From assembly GCA_048262655.1 (NCBI GenBank), contig JBLXEY010000001.1, forward strand, positions 372,001-436,000: 64,000 nucleotides of DNA, in the 5' to 3' direction. The notes beneath the pieces are model-generated. The model did no database searches and was not told the origin of the DNA. It saw only the letters and a program-made list of their open reading frames with translations. The translations under genes and the position numbers were made by a program. Shown here piece by piece: positions 37,385-46,149 of this stretch; within the stretch, counting starts at the first letter, position 1, and each line of letters opens with the position of its first letter. The stretch is from JABMNT01 sp048262655. GTDB taxonomy: Bacteria > Pseudomonadota > Alphaproteobacteria > Rhodospirillales > Casp-alpha2.

Positions 37385-38557
37385 ATGGAAAAATCAACGA
37401 CCTCAAACACATCCCGGCCAGACCCCCAATCCTCCTCTGCAATGATACCGCAAGGCGGTGTTATCGGCATCATGGGGGGCGGACAACTTGGCCGGATGGC
37501 AGCTGTCGCCGCAGCGCGACTGGGTTATCACGTTCACATCTTTTCCTCCGATCCTCAGTCACCAGCGGCGGAGGTTAGTCTTCTGCATACCTGTGCGGAC
37601 TTCGACGACGGGCCAGCACTGGAGGCGTTTGCAAAATCTGTGGATGTTATTACCTGTGAAATCGAGCATGTTCCGGCAGAGGCGTTAAAGTGCGTCGAGG
37701 CCATAACACCGCTCCACCCAAAAGTAAGCGTTTTCGAAATCTGTCAGGACCGAATTGCCGAGAAAAGCTTTCTCAATCGAATTGGCGTTGCGACAACAAA
37801 CTGGTTACCGATTGAGACACCGGGTCATATCCGGGAAGCTCAAACCAAGGGTTGGCATGAAGGCATCCTGAAAACAGCCTTTGCCGGCTATGACGGCAAA
37901 GGCCAAGTGAGGCTTGAAGGCGACGCAGATTTTGCAAATGCGGACGCCATTTGGGCGCAACTCTTTGACGCAAACGACACACGGACCACAGCCGTACTGG
38001 AAGCGACTGTATCGTTCGACTGCGAAATTTCAGTGGTTGTTGCCAGAAACTCCCAAGGACAAATCGCGGCCTTCGATACAGTCGAAAACGTACATCACAA
38101 TCATATCCTTTCTGTCACCCACGCCCCTGCCTCAATCTCCGAAGAAAGCCGGGCAAGCGCAATGGATATCGCCTCGAAGATTGCCGACGCCCTCGATATT
38201 CAGGGCATTCTGGCCGTCGAGATGTTTTTGACAAAATCTGGTGAAATCCTGGTCAATGAGTTGGCACCACGGCCCCATAATTCTGGGCATTGGGCGATGG
38301 ATGCCTGCAATACCGATCAGTTCCAGCTACTCGTCCGCGCCCTCACTGGATTACCTCTGACAAAGCCTATTCGCTGGGCTGATGCAGAGATGATCAACCT
38401 TATTGGCGATGATGTAAAAAAAACCAGTGATTACCTTGAAATGTCGAATGCGCATCTACATCTGTACGGCAAGCAAGAAGCACGTGCGGGACGAAAGATG
38501 GGACACGTTACCCTTGTCAAACCGCTGACCCCCCAGTCAATCCCTGCTTCCGAGTAG
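37385..38557 (+). CDS. purK: N5-carboxyaminoimidazole ribonucleotide synthase
   Basis: 390 residues from ATG 37385 with GAAGAG in the purE stop region. Alternatives are a GTG at 37370 overlapping purE and an ATG at 37442 without a ribosome site. ATP-grasp enzyme that carboxylates AIR with bicarbonate and ATP. Motifs: GIMGGGQLGRM, AFAGYDGKGQ and LVNELAPRPHNSGH. It is followed by an SbtA-like bicarbonate carrier; since PurK consumes bicarbonate the neighbourhood may be meaningful, or chance. Confidence 0.95.
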   Translation: MEKSTTSNTSRPDPQSSSAMIPQGGVIGIMGGGQLGRMAAVAAARLGYHVHIFSSDPQSPAAEVSLLHTCADFDDGPALEAFAKSVDVITCEIEHVPAEALKCVEAITPLHPKVSVFEICQDRIAEKSFLNRIGVATTNWLPIETPGHIREAQTKGWHEGILKTAFAGYDGKGQVRLEGDADFANADAIWAQLFDANDTRTTAVLEATVSFDCEISVVVARNSQGQIAAFDTVENVHHNHILSVTHAPASISEESRASAMDIASKIADALDIQGILAVEMFLTKSGEILVNELAPRPHNSGHWAMDACNTDQFQLLVRALTGLPLTKPIRWADAEMINLIGDDVKKTSDYLEMSNAHLHLYGKQEARAGRKMGHVTLVKPLTPQSIPASE

Positions 38558-38610
38558 ATCAACCAAGCACAGTAATCCTACTGCTGCCCATTAAACGCGA
38601 ATATTGCGAT

Positions 38611-39570
38611 ATGTATCATATTATTTCGTCACCGACGATTTTGTTTTTCATCCTTGGATTGTTGGGTGCCCTGGCTCGCGCTCAAATTCGAATTCCAGAG
38701 GCTTTGGCCAAAGCGCTCGCGATCTATTTGCTTGTCGCCATCGGCCTAAAAGGCGGCAGCGCCATTTCACGGGAAGGCCTGGATTTAAGCCTGTCGTTCA
38801 TCGCAATTGCCGGAATACTTATTAGTGGCCTGCTTCCATTCATTTCGTTCTATCTCATTCGCGCCTTCACGACGCTGACGACGACTGAAGCCGCCGCCGT
38901 AGCCGCCCACTATGGCTCGATTAGTATCGTCACCTTCATCACCGCCGCGTCGATCCTCGATGAAGCCGGTATTCATTATTCAGGGGGTATGGTCGGTATT
39001 GCAGCTTTGATGGAGGCTCCCGCAATCATCACAGGCCTCTGGCTAGCAGCGCGCTCGCAAGCCGATCTACCGAAACTCAAAACAGCCGAGCTTTTTCGTG
39101 ACGTGACTTTTAACGAAAGTATTTTCTTGTTAATCGGCGCCCTCTTGATCGGCTATTCCCTGAATTCGGAAGGCAAAGAAGCACTAGCCCCCTTCTTCAT
39201 TGATCCGATGCAGGGCATCTTGTGCCTGTTCTTACTCGATATGGGTTTGAAAGCTGGCGAAGGTTTACGTGCGGACAGTCGTGTCCTGAAACCCGGCCCC
39301 ATTCTGCTTGGTATGGCAATTCCTGTGATTAATGCAGCAATTGCACTGCTGGTCGCCAAAGGCCTTGGTCTGGGCATTGGCGATATGATCCTGTTTGTGA
39401 CATTGGCCGCATCGGCGTCTTATATCGCTGTTCCGGCAGCAATGCGCCTCGCCCTGCCGAATATTAACCCTTCACTTTATCTTACCTTTTCGCTGGGAAT
39501 CACCTTCCCCTTTAACGTGCTTATAGGGATATCCCTATACACATGGATGGCAAAACTGGTTGTAAACTAG
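38611..39570 (+). CDS. SbtA-like sodium-dependent bicarbonate transporter
   Basis: 319 residues with about ten hydrophobic segments in two similar halves. Family phrases include LAIYLLVAIGLKGG, AAHYGSISIVTF near residue 108, LCLFLLDMGLKAGE and ASYIAVPAAMR. In cyanobacteria SbtA imports bicarbonate with Na+; many heterotrophs carry homologues of uncertain substrate. No SbtB-like PII gene follows. Confidence 0.85.
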   Translation: MYHIISSPTILFFILGLLGALARAQIRIPEALAKALAIYLLVAIGLKGGSAISREGLDLSLSFIAIAGILISGLLPFISFYLIRAFTTLTTTEAAAVAAHYGSISIVTFITAASILDEAGIHYSGGMVGIAALMEAPAIITGLWLAARSQADLPKLKTAELFRDVTFNESIFLLIGALLIGYSLNSEGKEALAPFFIDPMQGILCLFLLDMGLKAGEGLRADSRVLKPGPILLGMAIPVINAAIALLVAKGLGLGIGDMILFVTLAASASYIAVPAAMRLALPNINPSLYLTFSLGITFPFNVLIGISLYTWMAKLVVN

Positions 39571-39675
39571 CGATAGAATCAAAAGACAGTCAGTAGAGCC
39601 AGAGTAGCCACCCGCCCCGCTCAGTTTCCTGGCAGAACGGGTGGCACAAGAACGCGCTCTAGCGATTAAAAGCGA

Positions 39676-40026
39676 TTAACTTTCCAATTCCGCAAGTACA
39701 TTTGCGCAATGACGCGACAAGTTAGAGTCCGCTTCCTTTTCACCCAGGATCAAAGACCAACCTTGCTTAGAGACATACTCACTTCTGTCCCAGGTGTTCA
39801 GGTCCTTTAGAATAGTTAGTTTGCGAACTTTATCCGTATCCAGATTATATTGAGCAACACAGATTGGCGTCAGGCGCTCTAGAACAGCCATATCGGCGGC
39901 TTCAACTGACATATGCGCGGCCTTACTTGTCGTCACCCATCCCCCCCATGTAAAGCCAACAATAGCTAACACAATCGCGCCACCGACAGCTCCAAACAAT
40001 GGAGCCTTAATCGTTTCGAAGTTCAT
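39676..40026 (-). CDS. Membrane-anchored hypothetical protein, 116 residues
   Basis: One N-terminal membrane helix (about 10-32, LFGAVGGAIVLAIVGFTWGG) and a soluble domain of some 80 residues with two Cys (TPICVAQY and SRHCANVL). The soluble part probably faces the periplasm. A decayed paralogue lies at 36484-36768. No function is known to me. GGATC upstream of the ATG may be its ribosome site. Confidence 0.65.
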   Translation of the reverse strand: MNFETIKAPLFGAVGGAIVLAIVGFTWGGWVTTSKAAHMSVEAADMAVLERLTPICVAQYNLDTDKVRKLTILKDLNTWDRSEYVSKQGWSLILGEKEADSNLSRHCANVLAELES

Positions 40027-40695
40027 AATATTTGATCCTTAAAAGGTATGGTTAAAAGACCTCGCTCAAACAGCCGTCGCCAGCGCAACCCTGTTATCCG
40101 CGCCAACGAAAACCAATGACCAAGGCTCGGGGTGAAAGGGCGAGACCTCACTTTTCCCCTATGCAGTTTTTTCGAGTGTCTGTTTGGTTCTTAGGTTCAC
40201 ATAGAAAACGATGCCACATATCAATTCATCTCGATGCAGCATGTAATAATATTACCACGTATACGTATATGCATCACGCGTTATATGTATATTATAATAA
40301 TAACAATTTATTAAATATAATAATGAAATAAATTGATAATAATTATTATACTAAGATAATAATTTTACGTGATAAAATTAAATTAATATTATTGATTTAT
40401 TTTATACGTTATTTACACTATAATGCATTTGTTCAAAATATTTGGTTACTCAAAAGTGCGGCCAAGCATCTGCCGCAAGCAAAATGTCGCAGGTTCGTTT
40501 TTTATTAGCCGACCCGGGAACTGCTGCCAGTTCAGGATAAATTAGAATAAAATCAGTTTTAAATTCAAAAGCGTGCAGCCCGCTCTTACGGATTAAGCAC
40601 TGCATTCTCGCTCCACCCCATCGCTAACAAGATCAATGAAAAAGAAAAAGCCCGCTTTTGTCGAATGGGAGAATCCAACACGAAAGGAAATTTTG
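40027..40695. other. Very AT-rich intergenic region
   Basis: About 670 nt. From about 40236 to 40440 the sequence is nearly all A and T, with repeated ATTATAATAAT- and TTATTTTA-like words and no convincing frame. The short open frames across it have no ribosome sites and cross low-complexity DNA. It resembles the block at 25430-25565, which also precedes small orphan genes. Confidence 0.5.
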
Positions 40696-40929
40696 ATGTC
40701 AAAACAGGGAAAAATGAAAGCCGAAAAATTATTCGCGGAAACACAAAAGAAAACCAATGACGCTGCAAATAAACAAGCTCGAGAGCAAGCGCAAAGAAGA
40801 GAACATGCGGCAAGCTTGAAAGCCAAACGACTTGCCAAAAAGGTCATCGATGAACAAACAGCGGCGGCAGAAAAAGCAGAAAAAGCAAAAAAGGCTGCGA
40901 CAAAGAAAACGTCGAAAAGAGCTCCATAG
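40696..40929 (+). CDS. Lys/Ala-rich small protein (paralogue of 27716-27904)
   Basis: 77 residues from ATG 40696 with GAAAGGAAA upstream. Charged, helical and longer at the C-end than its paralogue, ending in an Ala/Lys tail (KAEKAKKAATKKTSKRAP) reminiscent of histone-H1-like basic tails. The N-terminal 19 residues are almost the same as in the paralogue. Possible DNA- or RNA-binding protein, by composition only. Confidence 0.65.
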   Translation: MSKQGKMKAEKLFAETQKKTNDAANKQAREQAQRREHAASLKAKRLAKKVIDEQTAAAEKAEKAKKAATKKTSKRAP

Positions 40930-41309
40930 TGAGTCCCCAATAACCCTCGACCTAACGGGATCGATATAATCGAGGGTCTGGTTGTAACGGAAATGCACAC
41001 GTGGGGCGCATCTCGTTAAATCGGATCGCAAATAGGGTCATCACCCGAAGCACAGCAAATTCATAGTTAGATACAGGATATCAGATCATTAGGCCCCTGA
41101 GTACTGGACACGTCGAGGATGCCTTCTTTGGTTTAACCCCCAGTTTTACTCTCTGGTCTTTTCACTTCCCGAGCTTTTTTGACCGCACGATTTTTGCCTG
41201 TCTCGATTTTCACACGTGGCAAGCGTGTTAATCTAAACGGTCAGCTATTGTTTTTCTCGAGACGATAGGTCACATTTTCATAGATATACCATCATATAGG
41301 AATGGCTTT
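40930..41309. other. Intergenic region with a likely terminator
   Basis: 380 nt without a supported gene. ACCCTCGA (40943-40950) and TCGAGGGT (40970-40977) form an 8-bp stem after the Lys/Ala-rich gene and may terminate it. The rest should hold the promoter of the IclR gene; no clear palindrome was found there. Confidence 0.45.
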
Positions 41310-42089
41310 GTGACCGACAAAAGTGAACCCAATTCAGCCCTTCAAAAGGCTTTATCTGTTTTAGAAACCATTGTTCAGGATATTCGTCCACTTGGTGTCG
41401 TCGATATTGCTGACGAATTAAACGTACCACGGCAGAGCGCGCACCGAATTGTTCGTCAACTGGAACAATTGGGTCTGCTGCGTAAAGACCTGAGCCGGGA
41501 ACGCTATACACCAGGGCCGCGACTGAGAACGCTCGCCATCAATACCTTATCATCTGCCCAATCAACCCGGGGAACCCATTCCATCCTTCAACAATTGGTC
41601 GATGAGATTAATGAAACCTGTAATATTGGCATGCTTGACGGTAACGAAATCATCTATATTGATCGAGCCGAATGTGACTGGCCACTTAGGGTACAGCTCC
41701 GACCGGGCAGTCATCTTCCGATCCACTGTACCGCAATTGGAAAACTCCTATTAGCAAATCTTGGGGCGGAACAGCGCGAGCAAATATTGCGGACAATGGA
41801 CATGCGACGGTTCACTAAAAACACAATAACCGATCCGCAAATGCTCGAGGCACAACTTGAGCAAATTGCCGCACAAGGATATTCGATCAACAATCAAGAA
41901 GATGCCGTCGGCTTAATTGCGATCGCGGTTCCCATCCGCGATCCGAACGGCGCGATTGTTGCGGGGCTCGGCGTACATGCGCCTGAGCCTCGCTATTCCA
42001 TTGCTAAAGCCATCAATGACCTGCCGAGATTCCAGGCTGCCGCTGAACGGATTGGAAAAGCCTTATTGGCCGAAAATGAGTCAATTTAA
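41310..42089 (+). CDS. IclR-family transcriptional regulator
   Basis: 259 residues from GTG 41310, with AGGAA 8 nt upstream. N-terminal winged helix (about 10-65, VVDIADELNVPRQSAHRIVR) and the IclR effector domain with IHCTAIGKLLLA, GYSINNQE and IAVPIRD-type phrases. It precedes a taurine/nitrate-type ABC operon with an amidase by 150 nt on the same strand, and probably regulates it. Confidence 0.92.
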   Translation: MTDKSEPNSALQKALSVLETIVQDIRPLGVVDIADELNVPRQSAHRIVRQLEQLGLLRKDLSRERYTPGPRLRTLAINTLSSAQSTRGTHSILQQLVDEINETCNIGMLDGNEIIYIDRAECDWPLRVQLRPGSHLPIHCTAIGKLLLANLGAEQREQILRTMDMRRFTKNTITDPQMLEAQLEQIAAQGYSINNQEDAVGLIAIAVPIRDPNGAIVAGLGVHAPEPRYSIAKAINDLPRFQAAAERIGKALLAENESI

Positions 42090-42240
42090 ATAAATTGTTA
42101 CCCTACGTCTCATTTTTTTATTGACTCCTTCTGCTCTTTTTGAAAACCTAGTTTCCATAGAACGAAACAAGAGGACCCGGCTTATCGCTGAAATGGATTC
42201 CAGACAGCGACGCCTTAACCCCAAAACAAGGAAAAGCTAG

Positions 42241-43230
42241 ATGAAAAAGACTGTTTTTAGCCACGCGCTAGCGGGCGCTGCGTTTGCCGCAACGATCGCC
42301 CTTGGTGCCTCAATGGGCACCGCATCCGCGACAGAAACGATTAACTTCGGCACGCAACCTGCAACAATGCCTATCTACATCGCTCGTGCGATGGGGGCAC
42401 TTGATAAGGTCGAGAAAAAGCACGACGTCAAAATCGAGTTCAAAGTCTTTTCTTATGGTGCACCTGAGAACCAGGCTCTTGCAGCTGGCGAATTGCAAAT
42501 TGCCTCAGCCGGGATGGGACCAGCCATCGTCGCTTCCGCACGCTTGCCCGCAAAACTGCTTGCCATTTCAATTCTCGAGCAGACCGCAGTTATCATTCCA
42601 AAAGATTCCGCCATCACCTCTGTCGCCGGTTTAAAAGGCAAAAAAATTGCCTATCCGGGGAAAGGTTCTCAGCAATATCCGCTTTTGGTGAAAGCACTCG
42701 CAGACGCCGGGTTGGAAATTGGCGACGTTGAGCTTTTCAAAACAAAAGGTTCTGACGTGCCAACACTTTTGGCAAACAAAAGTGTCGATGCCGGTATCAC
42801 CTGGGATCCACACGTTTCCAATGCACTTGCCGCCGGTCACTCCAAAGTCTTGATCAAGGCTGAGAAAATCTTGCCCATCAAGGCAGGTCACTACATTGGG
42901 AACGGGGTTTACGCACGGAACGACTTCATCGAAGCGCGCCCGGAATTGGTGCAGGACTTGATCTCTGCTATTGTCGAAGCCGTCGACTTCATTTTGAAGA
43001 ACGAAGACAAGGCGATTAAAATGTGGTCGGAAACCATCGGCTTCCCTGAAGAGGTTATCCGTTTTGCAATCGAGCAAAAGATTTCTGTCTACAACATGGA
43101 CGTCGCACCCGAAGCCGAAACCATAAATGCCTATACGAAATTCCTGAAGGATGCCGGCATATTGAAGGCAGATGACAATCCACAGTTTGATCCAAGCTTC
43201 GCGCAAAAAGCTCTATCGATGATGAAATAG
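42241..43230 (+). CDS. ABC transporter substrate-binding protein, taurine/nitrate/sulfonate type
   Basis: 329 residues with a signal peptide ending ASA at about 30. The mature N-terminus INFGTQPATMPIYIAR and the later AYPGKGSQQYPLL and DAGITWDPH stretches fit SsuA/TauA/NMT1-like binding proteins, which bind small anions, sulfonates or aromatic acids. An amidase at the operon end suggests an amide or a compound yielding one. A terminator-like hairpin follows the gene. Confidence 0.88.
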   Translation: MKKTVFSHALAGAAFAATIALGASMGTASATETINFGTQPATMPIYIARAMGALDKVEKKHDVKIEFKVFSYGAPENQALAAGELQIASAGMGPAIVASARLPAKLLAISILEQTAVIIPKDSAITSVAGLKGKKIAYPGKGSQQYPLLVKALADAGLEIGDVELFKTKGSDVPTLLANKSVDAGITWDPHVSNALAAGHSKVLIKAEKILPIKAGHYIGNGVYARNDFIEARPELVQDLISAIVEAVDFILKNEDKAIKMWSETIGFPEEVIRFAIEQKISVYNMDVAPEAETINAYTKFLKDAGILKADDNPQFDPSFAQKALSMMK

Positions 43231-43247
43231 CACCTGCTATCGGAAAA

Positions 43248-43280
43248 GGCGCAGGTCCGTGATGTCCTGCGCCCCTTTTT
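43248..43280 (+). terminator. Terminator-like hairpin after the SBP gene
   Basis: GGCGCAGG (43248-43255) pairs perfectly with CCTGCGCC (43266-43273), followed directly by CCTTTTT. This is a standard intrinsic-terminator form placed between the binding-protein and permease genes, implying partial read-through. Confidence 0.7.
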
Positions 43281-43314
43281 CCTTGTTTTTTATCTTGAGT
43301 GCGTGGAGAACCTG

Positions 43315-44079
43315 ATGGCTTCTAGAGCCTCTAATGTTACAAGTGCCTTACCTTATCTATACGCCGGACTATTTATTGTTGCAGTTTGGCAAGCTGTTGT
43401 CACATTCACCAATGCCCATGTCGCTTTGCTGCCGCCACCTCTCCTGACAGCGCAAACGTTTGTTGATCTCATCATCACTGGTGAACTGTTTATTCACACT
43501 GGCGCCAGTCTGGGACGCGTCATATCAGCCTGGCTGCTATCAGCATTGATTGCCATTCCACTTGGGTTGGCCATGGGACATTGGTTAAGGTTTGAAAAAT
43601 TGGCCGATCCCGTGATCGAACTGTTCCGCCCGATTTCTCCTCTGGCCTGGATTCCTCTTGCTATTCTATGGTTTGGGATTGGCGAAACAGGCAAAATTTT
43701 TATTATCTTCATCGCCACTTTTTTCCCCATTCTATTAAACACCGTATCCGGCGTGAAAGGCGTTGATCCTGTTCTGATCCGCGCAGGTCGGGTTTTGGGT
43801 TGCGAGACCGATAGTGCCCTGTTCCTAAAAGTTATCCTACCCGCAGCCATGCCAACCATTATCGTCGGACTTCGGATATCATTTGGTACTGGTTGGGCCG
43901 CCATCATCGCGGCGGAACTCGTCGCGGCACAGGTTGGACTTGGCTATCTGATCGCTGACGGAATGGAGATTTTACGCTCCGATCTTGTTCTGGTCGGAAT
44001 GGTCACAATCGGTATCCTTGGCGTATTGATTGACGCTGCATTTCGAATGGCCAACCGCGCCTTCGCATGGGCGGGATAG
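43315..44079 (+). CDS. ABC transporter permease (TauC/SsuC-like)
   Basis: 254 residues; ATG 43315 is favoured because GGAG stands 6 nt upstream, with GTG 43303 as alternative. Six hydrophobic segments; family phrases RPISPLAWIPLAILWFG and the docking loop RAGRVLGCETDSALFLKVILPAAMP. Forms a homodimeric pore with the ATPase encoded next. Confidence 0.92.
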   Translation: MASRASNVTSALPYLYAGLFIVAVWQAVVTFTNAHVALLPPPLLTAQTFVDLIITGELFIHTGASLGRVISAWLLSALIAIPLGLAMGHWLRFEKLADPVIELFRPISPLAWIPLAILWFGIGETGKIFIIFIATFFPILLNTVSGVKGVDPVLIRAGRVLGCETDSALFLKVILPAAMPTIIVGLRISFGTGWAAIIAAELVAAQVGLGYLIADGMEILRSDLVLVGMVTIGILGVLIDAAFRMANRAFAWAG

Positions 44080-44090
44080 GTAACGAAACC

Positions 44091-44918
44091 ATGAACTCGA
44101 ACGACACCAACACCCTCAACACCAAGGGTATCTCAATTAACCAAATTGGCATGACGTTTAACATGGATACAGATGATCCGGTTGAAGCGCTATGCCCCGT
44201 TGACTTGGCCTTTAAGCCAGGTGAATTCATCGCCTTGGTCGGCCCGTCTGGATGCGGAAAATCAACCCTCCTTAACATATTGGCTGGGTTTATTAAACCG
44301 ACCCATGGCGAAGCCCGCGTTGGTGAAGACCTTATCACCAAGCCGGATATTGATCATGGTATGGTGTTCCAGGATTACGCGTTGTTTCCGTGGCTCAATG
44401 TGATCGACAACGTGGCGTTTGGACTGGAACGTCAAGGCGTTGGTAAGGGCGAACGCTACGCACGCGCTCGCGAGAACCTGGATATGGTCGGCCTTAAGGA
44501 TTTCGCAACCAAGCAGGTCAACGAACTCTCCGGTGGGATGAAACAGCGGGTTGCCATCGCTCGTGTCTTCGCAACCGACCCATCCGTGATCCTGATGGAT
44601 GAACCTTTTGGCGCTCTGGATGCGTTGACCCGCCGTTTTCTGCAACATCAATTATTGGAAATTTGGCAGCGCAATCGCAAGACCGTCGTATTTGTCACCC
44701 ACTCCGTGCAAGAGGCTGTTTATCTGGCGTCGCGTGTAATCGTCATGACGGCACGGCCGGGTCGGATCAAACTGGACCAGGCCATCGATCTCGCGCACCC
44801 CCGTGATTTCTCCAGTGCAGAATTCCGGGACTATGAAAAACAAGTATACGAACAACTGGATGAGGAACTTGCCAAGACCTTCAAACTGGAAGGTGGCGCA
44901 GGGATGTTCCATGACTAG
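44091..44918 (+). CDS. ABC transporter ATPase (TauB/SsuB-like)
   Basis: 275 residues from ATG 44091; an in-frame ATG at 44067 overlaps the permease gene. Walker A GPSGCGKST, Q-loop MVFQDYALFPW, signature LSGGMKQR and Walker B LMDEPFGALD, then the switch His in VTHSVQEAVYLASR. Ordinary NitT/TauT-family ATPase. Its end overlaps the amidase start by 8 nt. Confidence 0.92.
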   Translation: MNSNDTNTLNTKGISINQIGMTFNMDTDDPVEALCPVDLAFKPGEFIALVGPSGCGKSTLLNILAGFIKPTHGEARVGEDLITKPDIDHGMVFQDYALFPWLNVIDNVAFGLERQGVGKGERYARARENLDMVGLKDFATKQVNELSGGMKQRVAIARVFATDPSVILMDEPFGALDALTRRFLQHQLLEIWQRNRKTVVFVTHSVQEAVYLASRVIVMTARPGRIKLDQAIDLAHPRDFSSAEFRDYEKQVYEQLDEELAKTFKLEGGAGMFHD

Positions 44919-46149
44919 TCAAATGGCCGACAAGATTACAGCCACGGCGACAAGTACCGAGGCTGTTTCCGCGTTCTTAAGCCGTGTCTCAGAGATTGAG
45001 CCGGAACTGCAAAGCTTCCGGCAGATTAATGAGGAGCAAATGTTTCTGGAAGCAGCGGCGCTTGATGCGCTTCCCATCAGCCAACACGGCCCGCTCCATG
45101 GGCAACTGGTCGCCGTCAAAGAAGTGTTCGATGTTGCCGGTTATGACTGCGGATGGGGAACGCCAATCCATAGCGACCGCCGTCCTGAGGCCGATTGTCT
45201 CGCTGTCCAGCGCTTGCGGTCTGCCGGTGCCATCATTGCCGGCATGACCGTCTCGACGGAATATGCAATGTCTGCCGTCGGTCCAACCGTCAACCCACAT
45301 GACACGAAACGCAGTCCCGGCGCCTCGTCTCAAGGCTCCGCCGCTGCGGTAGGGGCTGGCCTTGTTAATCTGGCCCTGGGCTCACAAACCATTGGCTCGA
45401 TTATCCGCCCTGCCTCTTATTGTGGGTGCATCGGGATGAAACCGACGTGGAACGCGATTGATCCGCAAGGGTGCATGCCCCTGTCGGCCCCTCTTGACCA
45501 CGTTGGTATCCTTGCCAATAACCCTGACGGCGCGGCGACCATGCTAATGGTGTTGGCCCCCGGTCTCAGCCCGGCCCAGGCGCAAACCAATACGGTGACA
45601 ATACTTGAACCCTGGTATGAGGCGCTGACATCCCCCGAAGCCCTGTTCGCTGTCGATGACGCTGCCGCAACATTGGCGCAGCAAGGCATGAACATCAGGA
45701 CAGTTCGAATGCCTGATGAAATCGCAGCGCTAGAAGTGGAAACTCTTGATACGCTGCTGGCTTATGGCATGGCACAGAACCATGGGGCCGATTTCGACAC
45801 CCATTCAGATCGAATGACGGACCGCATTAAAGATTACATTCAGCGGGGCCAACGGACGACATCTGCCGCTTATGAAAAGGCCCTGGCCACGCAAGACCTG
45901 ATTATTCGGGACCTGCAAGACCTATTGCAGGGCAGCGTCGCGATCATGCCATCGGCAACCGGTGTCGCACCGCTTAGTGCTGAAGGGACCGGCGAGCGAG
46001 ATCCTCAACGGTTGTGGACCCTGGCAGGATTTCCTGCGCTCTCCGTCCCGTCAGCACGTGCAAATGGCCTTCCACTTGGTATTCAGGTCATCGCTTCCCC
46101 GGGGCGCGATCTTGATACGCTGGATATGGCCCGCCGGCTTCTTGGTTAG
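44911..46149 (+). CDS. Amidase-signature-family hydrolase
   Basis: 412 residues from ATG 44911, with AGGG about 7 nt upstream; a 448-residue reading from 44803 would lie mostly within the ATPase gene and is rejected. The Ser-cisSer-Lys triad is visible: Lys in VAVKEVFD, the cis-Ser in GASSQGSAAAV and the nucleophile in TIGSIIRPAS. Hydrolyses an amide, probably the imported compound or its product, releasing ammonia. The gene ends overlapping the stop of the convergent YcaO gene by 4 nt. Confidence 0.9.
   Translation: MTSQMADKITATATSTEAVSAFLSRVSEIEPELQSFRQINEEQMFLEAAALDALPISQHGPLHGQLVAVKEVFDVAGYDCGWGTPIHSDRRPEADCLAVQRLRSAGAIIAGMTVSTEYAMSAVGPTVNPHDTKRSPGASSQGSAAAVGAGLVNLALGSQTIGSIIRPASYCGCIGMKPTWNAIDPQGCMPLSAPLDHVGILANNPDGAATMLMVLAPGLSPAQAQTNTVTILEPWYEALTSPEALFAVDDAAATLAQQGMNIRTVRMPDEIAALEVETLDTLLAYGMAQNHGADFDTHSDRMTDRIKDYIQRGQRTTSAAYEKALATQDLIIRDLQDLLQGSVAIMPSATGVAPLSAEGTGERDPQRLWTLAGFPALSVPSARANGLPLGIQVIASPGRDLDTLDMARRLLG

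Noticed and set aside
40116..40331. Open frame in the AT-rich block
   Set aside because: Low-complexity translation (runs of Tyr and Asn), no ribosome site, no recognisable product.
44803..44910. N-terminal extension of the amidase
   Set aside because: It overlaps the ATPase gene in another frame and has no family similarity. ATG 44911 is well placed.
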